From: Clostridiales bacterium
GTDB lineage: Bacteria; Bacillota; Clostridia; Oscillospirales; Oscillospiraceae
Assembly: GCA_022774865.1 (NCBI GenBank)
Contig: JALFLH010000021.1
Location: 62,001 to 126,000 of the forward strand
Reading direction: 5' to 3'
DNA: 64,000 bases
Shown here one piece after another: positions 46,303-54,994 of the stretch. The position numbers and the translations under genes are program-made. Position 1 is the stretch's first letter, and every line of letters starts with the position of its first letter. The notes beneath the pieces are model-generated. The model was not told the DNA's origin. It ran no database searches and saw nothing but the letters and a program-made list of their open reading frames with translations.

Positions 46303-48093
46303 ATGAACATCACCCATGACATCAAGTACATCGGCGTCAACGACCATCAGGTAGATCTGTTTGAAGGTCAATACGTGGTTCCCAACGGAATGTCCTACAA
46401 TTCCTATGCCATTCTGGACGAAAAGGTCGCCATTATGGACACCGTGGACGCCAACTTCACCCACGAGTGGCTGGACAATATCCAGAATACACTGGGCGGC
46501 CGCCAGCCGGATTACCTGATTGTACAGCATATGGAGCCTGACCATTCCGCGAACATCGCCAACTTTATGAAGGTCTATCCCAAGGCTACGCTGGTCTCCT
46601 CCGTGAAAGCCTTTGCCATGATGCAGAATTTCTTCGGAACCGATTTTGCCGACCGGCGGATTGTGGTCGGCGAGGGCGACACCCTGTCTCTCGGCCGGCA
46701 CACACTGACCTTTGTCACTGCGCCCATGGTGCACTGGCCTGAAGTCATCGTCACCTATGACGCGGCGGACAAGGTGCTGTTCTCCGCTGACGGCTTTGGA
46801 AAGTTCGGCGCGCTGGACGTGGATGAGGACTGGGCGTGCGAAGCCCGCCGGTATTACATCGGTATTGTGGGTAAATACGGCGCGCAGGTACAGGCGCTGC
46901 TGAAAAAGGCCGCGACGCTGGATATCCAGACCATCTGCCCCCTGCACGGCCCCGTGCTCAGTGAGAATCTGGGCTACTATCTCAACCTGTACGATATCTG
47001 GTCGTCCTACCGCGTGGAGAGCGAGGGCATCGTGATCGCCTTTACCTCCGTCTACGGCAACACCAGAAAGGCGGTGGAGCTGCTGGCGGACAAGCTGAAG
47101 GCCAATGGCTGCCCCAAAGTGGTCGTGCACGATCTGGCGCGCTGCGATATGGCGGAAGCCGTGGAGGACGCGTTCCGTTACGGCAAACTCGTTCTCGCTA
47201 CCACCACCTATAACGCCGACGTCTTCCCCTTCATGAAGGAATTCATCCACCACCTGACCGAGCGGAACTTCCGCAACCGGACGGTTGCGCTCATGGAGAA
47301 CGGAAGCTGGGCGCCTCAGGCCGCCAAGGTGATGCGGGGTATGCTGGAAGGCTGCAAAAACATCACCTTCACGGACGCCACTGTACACATCAACTCCGCC
47401 CTCAATGACCACAGCAAGCAGCAGATTGACGATCTGGCGCAGGAACTGTGCAAGGATTACATCGCCCAGAGCGGTCAGACCGCCAACAAGAACGACCTGA
47501 CCGCCCTGTTCAACATCGGCTACGGCCTGTATGTGGTCACCTGCAACGACGGAAAGAAGGACAACGGCCTGATCGTCAACACCGTCTCTCAGGTCACCAA
47601 CACCCCCAACCGGATCGCCGTGACCATCAACAAAGCAAACTACTCCCACCACGTCATCAAGCAGACCGGCATTCTGAACGTCAACTGTCTGGACATCTCC
47701 GCGCCTTTCCAGATCTTCGAGAATTTCGGATTCCAGAGCGGACGCACCGTGGACAAGTTCGCGAATCTGACGCCTCTGCGTTCGGACAATGGGCTGGCGT
47801 TCCTGCCCCGGTATATCAACTCCTTCATGAGCCTGAAGGTAGAACAGTACATTGATCTGGATACCCACGGTATGTTCATCTGCTCCGTCACGGAAGCCCG
47901 GGTAATCTCCAAAACCGAGACCATGACCTACACCTATTACCAGAACAACGTCAAACCCAAGCCCAAGACCGAGGGTAAGAAGGGCTTTGTCTGCAAGATC
48001 TGCGGCTGGGTCTACGAGGGTGACACCCTGCCCGACGACATTGTCTGCCCCCTGTGCAAGCACGGCGCGGCGGATTTCGAACCGATCCAGTAA
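46303..48093 (+). CDS. Flavodiiron protein fused to flavin reductase and rubredoxin
   Basis: The 596-residue product strings together an oxygen or NO reductase and its electron chain. A metallo-beta-lactamase-like diiron domain comes first (ligand motif HMEPDH at 76-81, later MVHWPE and CPLHGPV). A flavodoxin domain follows (IAFTSVYGNTRKA near 246), then a flavin reductase-like domain (about 405-555, NTPNRIAVTINKANYS). The C-terminal rubredoxin binds iron with Cys564, Cys567, Cys582 and Cys585. Such proteins reduce O2 to water or NO to N2O in the cytoplasm of anaerobes. The ATG follows AAAGGAGATC. It is monocistronic with its own promoter and terminator. Confidence 0.92.
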   Translation: MNITHDIKYIGVNDHQVDLFEGQYVVPNGMSYNSYAILDEKVAIMDTVDANFTHEWLDNIQNTLGGRQPDYLIVQHMEPDHSANIANFMKVYPKATLVSSVKAFAMMQNFFGTDFADRRIVVGEGDTLSLGRHTLTFVTAPMVHWPEVIVTYDAADKVLFSADGFGKFGALDVDEDWACEARRYYIGIVGKYGAQVQALLKKAATLDIQTICPLHGPVLSENLGYYLNLYDIWSSYRVESEGIVIAFTSVYGNTRKAVELLADKLKANGCPKVVVHDLARCDMAEAVEDAFRYGKLVLATTTYNADVFPFMKEFIHHLTERNFRNRTVALMENGSWAPQAAKVMRGMLEGCKNITFTDATVHINSALNDHSKQQIDDLAQELCKDYIAQSGQTANKNDLTALFNIGYGLYVVTCNDGKKDNGLIVNTVSQVTNTPNRIAVTINKANYSHHVIKQTGILNVNCLDISAPFQIFENFGFQSGRTVDKFANLTPLRSDNGLAFLPRYINSFMSLKVEQYIDLDTHGMFICSVTEARVISKTETMTYTYYQNNVKPKPKTEGKKGFVCKICGWVYEGDTLPDDIVCPLCKHGAADFEPIQ

Positions 48094-48100
48094 AACTTCT

Positions 48101-48133
48101 CCCGGTACCCGAAAACGGATACCGGGATTTTTT
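48101..48133 (+). terminator. Terminator after the flavodiiron gene
   Basis: CCCGGTA and TACCGGG arms with a pyrimidine/purine inner pairing, followed by seven T. Confidence 0.8.
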
Positions 48134-48135
48134 TC

Positions 48136-48164
48136 TTGTGCATCGGGGGAAATTGTGGTATGAT
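48136..48164 (+). promoter_or_regulatory. Promoter of the HAD phosphatase-epimerase pair
   Basis: TTGTGC (48136-48141), 17 bases, TATGAT (48159-48164). Confidence 0.65.
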
Positions 48165-48193
48165 GCTAAAAGAAAAGCAGAAAGGAACGCTTT

Positions 48194-48862
48194 ATGGGTG
48201 ACAACGCGATTTTATTTGATCTGGACGGAACGCTGACCGACTCCGGCGAGGGAATCATGAAATGCGCCAAGCTGGCGCTGGATCACTATGGCATCCCTGT
48301 TCAAAACCGGGACGCGCTGCGCGTTTTTGTCGGTCCTCCTCTGGCCGAAACCTTTATCAAATTTGGCGTCCCGCCGGAAAAAACGGAAGAAGCCATCGCC
48401 ATCTTCCGAAGCCGATATCTCTCCGTTGGCAAATTTGAAAATTTCCCCTACCCCGGGATTTCCTCCCTGCTGCGCGATCTGAAAGACCGGGGGTTCCGGC
48501 TGTATGTTGCCACCTCCAAGCCCGAACCCACCGCCGTGGAGATTCTGGAGCACTTTGGGCTTGCCGCCTATTTTGAACAGATCTGCGGCGCCTCAATGGG
48601 CACTTCCCGCACCACGAAAGACGAGGTCATCGCCTATCTGCTGGAGCAGAACGGCCGGGCGGATCATATCCTCATGGTGGGCGACACCGCCTTTGACGTT
48701 CTTGGCGCAAAGGCCCACGGCATTCCCACCATCGGCGTCGCCTGGGGCTACGGCAACGTAACAGAGATGCAGCAGGCTGGCGCAGTTGCCATCGCGCACA
48801 ACATGGACGAGCTTTTCAATTTGCTGGTGTTCTACCTGCCAAGTAATACTGAAAGAAGGTAA
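48194..48862 (+). CDS. HAD family hydrolase (phosphoglycolate phosphatase-like)
   Basis: The 222-residue product has the HAD motif I DLDGTLTD (9-16, nucleophile Asp9, acid Asp11), motif II in YVATSKPEP, a motif III lysine region in TTKDEVI and motif IV GDTAFDVLGAK near 160-170. The C1 cap and length fit the Gph/PpaX group of phosphate monoesterases. The substrate is not fixed by sequence. AAAGGAA precedes the ATG. The dipeptide epimerase gene starts five bases after its stop. Confidence 0.86.
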   Translation: MGDNAILFDLDGTLTDSGEGIMKCAKLALDHYGIPVQNRDALRVFVGPPLAETFIKFGVPPEKTEEAIAIFRSRYLSVGKFENFPYPGISSLLRDLKDRGFRLYVATSKPEPTAVEILEHFGLAAYFEQICGASMGTSRTTKDEVIAYLLEQNGRADHILMVGDTAFDVLGAKAHGIPTIGVAWGYGNVTEMQQAGAVAIAHNMDELFNLLVFYLPSNTERR

Positions 48863-48866
48863 TCCC

Positions 48867-49964
48867 ATGATAATTACCCAAATCCGGCTGGGCCGAATCT
48901 CCGTTCCCCTGCGCACTCCGTTCAAAACTGCGCTGCGCACTGTCAGCAGCGTGGAAGATGTGATCGTAGAAATCCATACCGACTGCGGCGCGGTTGGCTA
49001 TGGCGAAGCGCCTCCCACCGGAGTCATCACCGGCGACACCACCGGCGCCATCATTGGTGCCATCCGGGATCATATCGCGGGTCATCTGATCGGCCGGAAT
49101 GTGGACGAATTTGAGACACTGCTTCAGACCGTTCAGAATTCCATCGTCCACAATTCCAGCGCCAAGGCCGCCGTGGATATGGCGCTTTGGGATCTGTATG
49201 GCCAGCTCTACTCCATTCCCGTCTACAAGCTCATGGGCGGAGCCAGAAAGCAGATCACCACCGATATCACCATCTCCGTCAATGACCCGGAAATGATGGT
49301 GCAGGACGCCCTGCGCGCCGTTGCCCGGGGATATGACTGTCTGAAAATGAAGGTCGGCGTCAATCCCGAACTGGACGTGGCGCGGCTGCGGGCCGTGCGC
49401 GCCGCCGTCGGGAAAGATATCACCATCCGCATCGATGCCAATCAGGCCTGGACGCCCAAGCAGGCCATTCGGATTCTGAACAATATGCAGGAACAGGGAC
49501 TGGAAATCGAGCTGGTGGAACAGCCGGTGAAAGCCTGCGATCTGGAAGGGCTGAAATACGTCACTGACCACAGTTATGTGCCCGTTCTGGCCGACGAGAG
49601 CGTTTTCTCCCCTGCCGACGCCATGACCATTCTGAAAATGGGCGCGGCAGACCTGATCAACATCAAACTCATGAAGTGCGGCGGCCTGTATAACGCCCTG
49701 AAAATTGCCTCGGCCGCAGAAATCTACGGTGTTTCGTGCATGATTGGCTGTATGCTGGAGGCCAAAATCTCCGTCAACGCGGCGGTACATCTGGCCTGCG
49801 CCAAAAATATCATTACTAAAGTCGATCTGGACGGCCCCGTACTGTGCAGCGAGGACCCGATTCTTGGCGGCGCGGTATTTGACGAAAAGCAAATCACCGT
49901 GTCTGACGCACCCGGTCTGGGCATTGCGGGCATCGAGCCGGGACACATCACCTATCTCGACTGA
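48867..49964 (+). CDS. Dipeptide epimerase (L-Ala-D/L-Glu epimerase-like)
   Basis: The 365-residue enolase-superfamily enzyme has the muconate-cycloisomerase-type layout. The acid/base lysine lies in KMKVG (Lys160/Lys162), metal ligands are Asp190 (IDANQAW), Glu218 (VEQP) and Asp243 (ADESVF), and the second lysine is Lys267 (INIKLM). This set matches L-Ala-D/L-Glu epimerases, which recycle murein peptides, but other dipeptides are possible. The ATG at 48867 follows AGAAGG; a longer frame back into the HAD gene is rejected. A terminator follows. Confidence 0.88.
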   Translation: MIITQIRLGRISVPLRTPFKTALRTVSSVEDVIVEIHTDCGAVGYGEAPPTGVITGDTTGAIIGAIRDHIAGHLIGRNVDEFETLLQTVQNSIVHNSSAKAAVDMALWDLYGQLYSIPVYKLMGGARKQITTDITISVNDPEMMVQDALRAVARGYDCLKMKVGVNPELDVARLRAVRAAVGKDITIRIDANQAWTPKQAIRILNNMQEQGLEIELVEQPVKACDLEGLKYVTDHSYVPVLADESVFSPADAMTILKMGAADLINIKLMKCGGLYNALKIASAAEIYGVSCMIGCMLEAKISVNAAVHLACAKNIITKVDLDGPVLCSEDPILGGAVFDEKQITVSDAPGLGIAGIEPGHITYLD

Positions 49965-49970
49965 CGTGAA

Positions 49971-49996
49971 AACCGGGCAGCCAACGCTGCCCGGTT
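49971..49996. terminator. Hairpin between convergent epimerase and CarD-like genes
   Basis: Perfect arms AACCGGGCAGC/GCTGCCCGGTT around CAAC; its right arm touches the CarD-like stop codon. Confidence 0.7.
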
Positions 49997-50502
49997 TATG
50001 ACGCAGGGTTTAATCGCTCCCGCAGGTAATCCCGTGCCTGCTCCTGCGTCAGATTCAGCACCAGTGAAATCTCGGAGGACAGGAGTTTTTCCGCATCCCG
50101 GAGAAAGTTTTCGTCGCACTGATGGAATTTCCGCCCGGATGCAGTCTGCGCGGCACGGTAACGGTAGAGAGAAGTCACCATCTGCAGCAACGTGAGCCGG
50201 TCGCCGCCGCTCATGATATCCCGGTAATGCTGCTTCCGCTGGTTCTCCTCGTCAATCCAGACATCCTTACGGATGGTATCTGATGACAGCAGCGCCCGCA
50301 TTTCCGCCTCCTCAAGAACCGGCTTCAGCTTCGCCATTGCCGCCGGATTATCGGTTGGCAGGTAAAACCGTGACTTGCTTTGCAATCTGGGTGCCAGCAC
50401 CAGATATTCTGTCCGTTTCCGGTTCACCGTCTGCTTTTCGATTCCCATAACGCGGCACACGCCATGGATTCCATACATCACCCATTCTCCGGTTTCAAAC
50501 AT
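49996..50502 (-). CDS. CarD family transcriptional regulator
   Basis: The 168-residue product has an N-terminal CarD/RID domain (1 to about 60: GEWVMYGIHGVCRVMGIEK, LVLAPRLQSKSRFYLP) and a helical C-terminal domain ending in ALNLTQ-like repeats. CarD proteins bind RNA polymerase beta and stabilise open promoter complexes at growth or stress promoters. The gene stands alone with a ribosome site GAGGGATTATC before the ATG. It is typical in length for clostridial CarD/CdnL proteins. Confidence 0.88.
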   Translation of the reverse strand: MFETGEWVMYGIHGVCRVMGIEKQTVNRKRTEYLVLAPRLQSKSRFYLPTDNPAAMAKLKPVLEEAEMRALLSSDTIRKDVWIDEENQRKQHYRDIMSGGDRLTLLQMVTSLYRYRAAQTASGRKFHQCDENFLRDAEKLLSSEISLVLNLTQEQARDYLRERLNPAS

Positions 50503-50615
50503 GATAATCCCTCCGAATCAGCCCCGTAAACACCCATCTACTGAGAATTATAGCATGAATCCGGAAGAATTTCATGTAGTAAAAATGCCAAAATTTATCA
50601 GCAACATTCGTATAA

Positions 50616-50652
50616 AAACACCGCAGCGCCTGTTTTTTCGCGCTGCGGTGTT
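50616..50652 (-). terminator. Terminator of pyruvate kinase
   Basis: Arms AACACCGCAGCGC/GCGCTGCGGTGTTT with a ten-base loop; a T-run follows on the minus strand. Confidence 0.85.
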
Positions 50653-50658
50653 TGTTTT

Positions 50659-52074
50659 TTACGAAATGGTTTCCACCTTGATGGTATTGGTGTTGCCGGA
50701 CTTTCCGTTGATGGGGCCGCCGGTCAGAACCACGTTGTCACCGGGCTTCAGCCCCAGCGCCTTCCTTGCATTGGCCATGGCATAGTAAAACATCACATCC
50801 ATGGAAGGGAATTCCTCGGACAGCACCGGCGTGACGCCCCAGCTCAGCCCCAGCTTGCGCCAGATCTTTTTGTCGGTGGTCATGCCCACAATATCCACCG
50901 GGCAGCGGAAGCGGCTGACCAGTCTGGCTGTGGTACCGGACACGGAGCAGACCACAATCGCCTTAGCATCCACGTCGATGGCCATGGAGCAGGTGGCATG
51001 GGAAATCGCATCCAGATTATTCTTAATGCGGAATTCCGAGTTGTAGAACCGCTTGCGGTAGCTGGTGTGCTGCTCGGTATATTCACAGATCTGCGCCATA
51101 TACCGCACGGCCTCCACCGGATACTTGCCGGCAGCGGACTCGCCGGATAACATGACGGCGGAGCTGCCGTCATAAACGGCATTGGCCACGTCGGAAATCT
51201 CGGCGCGGGTGGGACGGGGGTTCGCAATCATACTCTCCAGCATTTCGGTGGCGGTAATCACCCGCTTGCCCAGCATCCGGCATTTGCTGATCAGATACTT
51301 CTGCACCGACGGCACTTCCACAAAGGGAATCTCCACACCCAGATCACCCCGGGCAATCATAATGCCCTCACAGGCCTCGCAGATCTGCTCCACATTGTCC
51401 ACACCGGCACGGTTTTCGATTTTCGCAATGATATCGATGCGTTCGCCGCCATGTTCGTTCAGGAAATTCCGGATGTCCAGCGCGTCCTGCTTGGTGGAGA
51501 CAAAGGACGCTGCCACAAAGTCCACATCATTCTTGATGCCGAACAGCAGATCAGCCTTATCCTGCTCGGACAGGTAGGGGCCGGACATGACCTTGTTGGG
51601 AAAGCTCATACTTTTCTTATTGCTGAGCACGCCGCCGGTAATGACCTCGCAGACGGCGTCATTGCCCTTCAGCGCCCGTACTTCAAACACAACCATACCG
51701 TTGTTGACGGTGATCCGGTCGCCCACCTTCAGATCGTTGACCAGACCTTTGTAGTTCACAGCGACCCGGGTCTCGTCGCCCTCAATTTCCTCGGTGGTGA
51801 AGGTAAAGGGATCGCCCTCCTTCAGCGTAATTTTTCCATCCCTGAACGTGCGGATTCGATACTCCGGTCCCTTGGTATCCAGCATGATGGCAACAGGCAG
51901 ATTCATCTTCTCCCGCACCTTTTTAATCAGGTCAATCTTTTTCTGATGCTCCTCATGGCTGCCATGGGAAAAATTCAGGCGCGCCACATTCATACCCGCC
52001 TCAAACATCCGGGTCAGGGTTTCCTCGTTCTCACTGGCAGGGCCAATGGTGCAGATCAGCTTTGTCTTTCGCAT
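50659..52074 (-). CDS. pyk: Pyruvate kinase
   Basis: The 471-residue product converts PEP and ADP to pyruvate and ATP at the end of glycolysis. RKTKLICTIGPAS at the start, the NFSHGSHEEH segment, the catalytic lysine region IIAKIENRAG, and TATEMLESM with RAEISDVANAV are all present. It is the short form, without the extra PEP-utiliser domain seen in Bacillus. The ATG at 52074 follows GGAGG; a longer frame upstream crosses its promoter. It lies downstream of asnB but has its own promoter. Confidence 0.95.
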   Translation of the reverse strand: MRKTKLICTIGPASENEETLTRMFEAGMNVARLNFSHGSHEEHQKKIDLIKKVREKMNLPVAIMLDTKGPEYRIRTFRDGKITLKEGDPFTFTTEEIEGDETRVAVNYKGLVNDLKVGDRITVNNGMVVFEVRALKGNDAVCEVITGGVLSNKKSMSFPNKVMSGPYLSEQDKADLLFGIKNDVDFVAASFVSTKQDALDIRNFLNEHGGERIDIIAKIENRAGVDNVEQICEACEGIMIARGDLGVEIPFVEVPSVQKYLISKCRMLGKRVITATEMLESMIANPRPTRAEISDVANAVYDGSSAVMLSGESAAGKYPVEAVRYMAQICEYTEQHTSYRKRFYNSEFRIKNNLDAISHATCSMAIDVDAKAIVVCSVSGTTARLVSRFRCPVDIVGMTTDKKIWRKLGLSWGVTPVLSEEFPSMDVMFYYAMANARKALGLKPGDNVVLTGGPINGKSGNTNTIKVETIS

Positions 52075-52126
52075 AATGGAACCTCCTGTATTTCCATTGA
52101 TTTCTCTTTCCAAATTTGTCATGCCG

Positions 52127-52155
52127 ATTTTACCACATCCGGTTCCCAGCGTCAA
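52127..52155 (-). promoter_or_regulatory. pyk promoter
   Basis: Minus strand TTGACG (52155-52150), 17 bases, TAAAAT (52132-52127), between asnB and pyk. Confidence 0.7.
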
Positions 52156-52166
52156 TTCATTTTCCA

Positions 52167-53990
52167 TCAAAAGCAGAGCCGGATTTTATAAAACCGAAGC
52201 CAGAATTCGATCTGGAGCAGGTAGGCCATGGTCTGAGGCGCCCGCATCAGCTGGCCGTACCACGGCCATGGGTACTCTCCGGTGAGCAGTTCCGCTGCCG
52301 CCTCCCGCCGCACCAGATGCCAGAGTGGGTTGGCCTCATCATCCAGAACCGCTCTGAGCCTGCCGCTGACCAGCTCGGTGTAGCGGGGATCAAAGGTCTT
52401 GGGATATGGGCTCTTTTTCCGCCACAGCACCTCCGGGGGGAGAACGCCCGCCATGGCCTCCCGCAGCAGCCCCTTCTCGTGGCCCTGGTAATCCTTATAC
52501 TGCCATGGCACGCCGTACAGATATTCCGCAATCCGGTAGTCGCAGAAGGGCACCCGCACCTCCAGAGCCGAAAACATACTCATCCGATCCTTTCGATCCA
52601 GCAGCGTCTGCATGAACCAGCGGAAATTCAGATTCACCATTTCCTTCATCCGGCGCTCCTGCTCCGGGGTTCCGGGCAGAATATCACTCTCCCGACAGGT
52701 CATGGCATAGCGTTCATGGATATAGTCCGGGGCATCAATCTGCGACAGCAGCGCATCGGATAGCATCCGCTGCCGCTGGGGCGTATTCTGTGCCCATGGA
52801 AAGCCGTCGGATGCCCGTACCGCCGGGTCCCGGTACCATGGATACCCGCCGAAAATCTCATCGGCGCACTCCCCGGACAGCGCTACCTTCACGGTTCTGC
52901 GGATATCCCGGCAGAAGGCCAGCAGGGAAAAGTCTACGTCCGCCATGCCCGGCAAATCCCGGGCGATGGTCGCGTCCTCCAGTGCGCCCAGCAGCTCCTC
53001 CGCCCCCAGCACCGTCCAGTGGTGGTGGGTATTCACGGCGGTTTCCATCAGTCGGATGTAATAGCTGTCGGAATTGGGCTGGAATTTGCTTGCCCGGAAA
53101 TACCTGTCATTGTCCACGTAATCCACAGAAAACGTCTGGAGCTGTTCGCCGCGTCCCGCCATTTCCCCGGCGCAGATCGCCGTGATCAGGCTGGAATCCA
53201 GACCGCCGGACAGGAAAGTACCGATGGGCACATCTGACACCATTTGCGCCCGAATGGCATCCTCCACCAGAAACCGGACATGGGCGGCTGTCTCCTCAAA
53301 GCTCTCCCGATGCTCCCGGTCTTTCAGATACCAGTAGCGTGTGATTTCCAGCTTTCCCTTCTCAAAGAATGCGCAGCAACCCGGTTCCAGTTCAAGTATT
53401 TCCCGGAAAATGCCGCATCCCGGAGTACGTCCCGGGCCAAGCAGCAGGATCTCCGCCGCGCCCTGCGCGTCCAGCTCCGCCTGCATCCCGGGATAAGCCA
53501 GGATGGTTTTCATCTCCGAGGCAAACAGCAGGCCGTCCCCGCGCCGGCTGTAAAACAGCGGCTTGACGCCGATCCGATCCCGGGCAAGAAACAGCCGTCC
53601 TCTGTTTTCCTCCCAGACGGCCATGCCGAAGATTCCGTTGAATTTCTCAAGGCAAGCCCGCCCCCACTGGGCGTAGGCATGGAGCACCACCTCCGTGTCG
53701 GAATGCCCCGAAAACCGATGTCCCAGCTTCAGCAGTCTGCTGCGGATTTCCCCGGTGTTGTACAGCTCCCCGTTGTAGACCAGCACATAGCGCTCCCCTG
53801 CCCAGCTCAGCTCCATCGGCTGCCTGCCACCCTCCGGATCGATGATGGCCAGTCTGGTGTGGAGCAGGCAGCAATTCCCGTTTTCATAGCTTCCGGCATC
53901 ATCCGGGCCGCGCCGTGCCATGGTTGCCAGCATTTTTTTCTTTGGGGCCTCCTCCGCCGGCAGGGAAATCATTCCGGCAATCGCACACAT
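52167..53990 (-). CDS. asnB: Asparagine synthase (glutamine-hydrolysing)
   Basis: The 607-residue product has a class II glutaminase domain beginning with the nucleophile Cys2 (MCAIAGMISL), with RLAIIDPEGG and the NGELYN loop. A synthetase domain carries the ATP motif SGGLDSSLI near 262-270 and ALSGECADEIFGGY. It makes asparagine from aspartate, glutamine and ATP. The ATG at 53990 places Cys2 correctly after removal of Met; the seven-residue longer frame would block the active site. The size fits the AsnB/AsnO family, though some members act on peptides or sugars. Confidence 0.92.
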   Translation of the reverse strand: MCAIAGMISLPAEEAPKKKMLATMARRGPDDAGSYENGNCCLLHTRLAIIDPEGGRQPMELSWAGERYVLVYNGELYNTGEIRSRLLKLGHRFSGHSDTEVVLHAYAQWGRACLEKFNGIFGMAVWEENRGRLFLARDRIGVKPLFYSRRGDGLLFASEMKTILAYPGMQAELDAQGAAEILLLGPGRTPGCGIFREILELEPGCCAFFEKGKLEITRYWYLKDREHRESFEETAAHVRFLVEDAIRAQMVSDVPIGTFLSGGLDSSLITAICAGEMAGRGEQLQTFSVDYVDNDRYFRASKFQPNSDSYYIRLMETAVNTHHHWTVLGAEELLGALEDATIARDLPGMADVDFSLLAFCRDIRRTVKVALSGECADEIFGGYPWYRDPAVRASDGFPWAQNTPQRQRMLSDALLSQIDAPDYIHERYAMTCRESDILPGTPEQERRMKEMVNLNFRWFMQTLLDRKDRMSMFSALEVRVPFCDYRIAEYLYGVPWQYKDYQGHEKGLLREAMAGVLPPEVLWRKKSPYPKTFDPRYTELVSGRLRAVLDDEANPLWHLVRREAAAELLTGEYPWPWYGQLMRAPQTMAYLLQIEFWLRFYKIRLCF

Positions 53991-54092
53991 AAAGCATCCC
54001 TTCCTTTCCATCCCTGTATTCTATGCAGGCTATTTTCAGATTGGAACGCATGAATTGCCCCGGGAGCGGAAATACTGTGAAGGGTGATAAAA

Positions 54093-54521
54093 ATGAAAAC
54101 CAGTCAGGAAATGCTGTCGTCCATTCTGAAAACCACGCAGATGGGACAGGTGGGAATCCGCAGTGTACTGAACGCATCCATGCGGCCGGGGCTGCGCAAA
54201 GCGCTGGAATCCCAGCTTCAGGAATACGATTCCATCGAAAGTCAGGCGCACGCCATCGCCGGCCAGCGGGGTTGGGAGCTATCTGACCTGCAGGGCGGCG
54301 TACGCATGATGACGGACATGATGACGCGCATGAAGCTGAGCTACGGAAACGCCGATTCCAAAATTGCCGGTATGATGATTCAGGGGAACACCCGGGGCAT
54401 GATCACAGGGCTGAAGAATCTGCATCAATATAATTCTCTGGACTGCCAGATCAGCGGCCTGTCTCAGAAGCTCCTGGACTGTGAAACGGCAAACATCCGC
54501 CAGATGCAGTCCTTCCTGTAA
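54093..54521 (+). CDS. Small helical protein of unknown function (ferritin-like fold possible)
   Basis: The 142-residue product is almost wholly helical and rich in Met, Gln and Ser (KTSQEMLSSILKTTQMGQVG, ALESQLQEYDSIESQAHAIA). The pattern of two long amphipathic helix pairs recalls DUF2383-like four-helix proteins, without clear metal ligands. No signal peptide. The ATG follows AAGGG at good spacing; a GTG three codons earlier lies inside that site. It heads a row of wall-binding genes on the same strand, so a role at the spore or cell surface is possible but unproven. Confidence 0.6.
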   Translation: MKTSQEMLSSILKTTQMGQVGIRSVLNASMRPGLRKALESQLQEYDSIESQAHAIAGQRGWELSDLQGGVRMMTDMMTRMKLSYGNADSKIAGMMIQGNTRGMITGLKNLHQYNSLDCQISGLSQKLLDCETANIRQMQSFL

Positions 54522-54602
54522 GCGGCGGAGGCCAGTTCTCCGCCGCACCGATCCGGTGCCGGACGCATATCATAATCCGAGAACAGGAAAGGAGTGATTC
54601 TT

Positions 54603-54983
54603 CTGCCAGCTACAGGCTACATAACGGCGCGCGCTTTCGCAAGCAAGGCCATTCTGCCCCTTCCAAATGTGGCAGTTACCGTAACCGCTTCCGATGGGAC
54701 GGCCATCGCCATGCGCCTGACCAACCGGAGCGGGCTGATAACCCCCATCGAAATTCCGGTGCCGGAGAAGTCCGAAAGCCAGTCGCCCAATCCGGGTGAA
54801 CGCCCCTTTGCGGTGGTCAATCTCTACGCCAGGCTGAAAGGATATGAGCAAATCGCGGCTGAAAATGTGCAGGTTTTCGCCGGGACAACAACCGTTCAAA
54901 ATCTGGAAATGATTCCACTGTCGGAGCTTCCGAACCAGTGGGATCAGTCTGAGCGCTTTGACACCCCCGCGCAGAATCTGTAG
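54603..54983 (+). CDS. Carboxypeptidase-regulatory-like (CnaB-type) beta-sandwich protein
   Basis: The 126-residue product reads PATGYITARAFASKAILPLP, then VTVTASDGTAIAMRLTNRSGLI and NLYARLKGYEQIAAENVQVF. This is the repeat of small strands and Asp/Gly turns seen in carboxypeptidase regulatory-like and CnaB domains. There is no signal peptide. The likely start is CTG at 54603, because AAAGGAG lies eight bases upstream and the next gene has the same arrangement with TTG-Pro-Ala; a GTG at 54594 overlaps the ribosome site. The neighbour binds peptidoglycan, so a structural or adapter role at the wall or spore is plausible. Confidence 0.6.
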   Translation: MPATGYITARAFASKAILPLPNVAVTVTASDGTAIAMRLTNRSGLITPIEIPVPEKSESQSPNPGERPFAVVNLYARLKGYEQIAAENVQVFAGTTTVQNLEMIPLSELPNQWDQSERFDTPAQNL

Positions 54984-54994
54984 GAGGTGATCCT

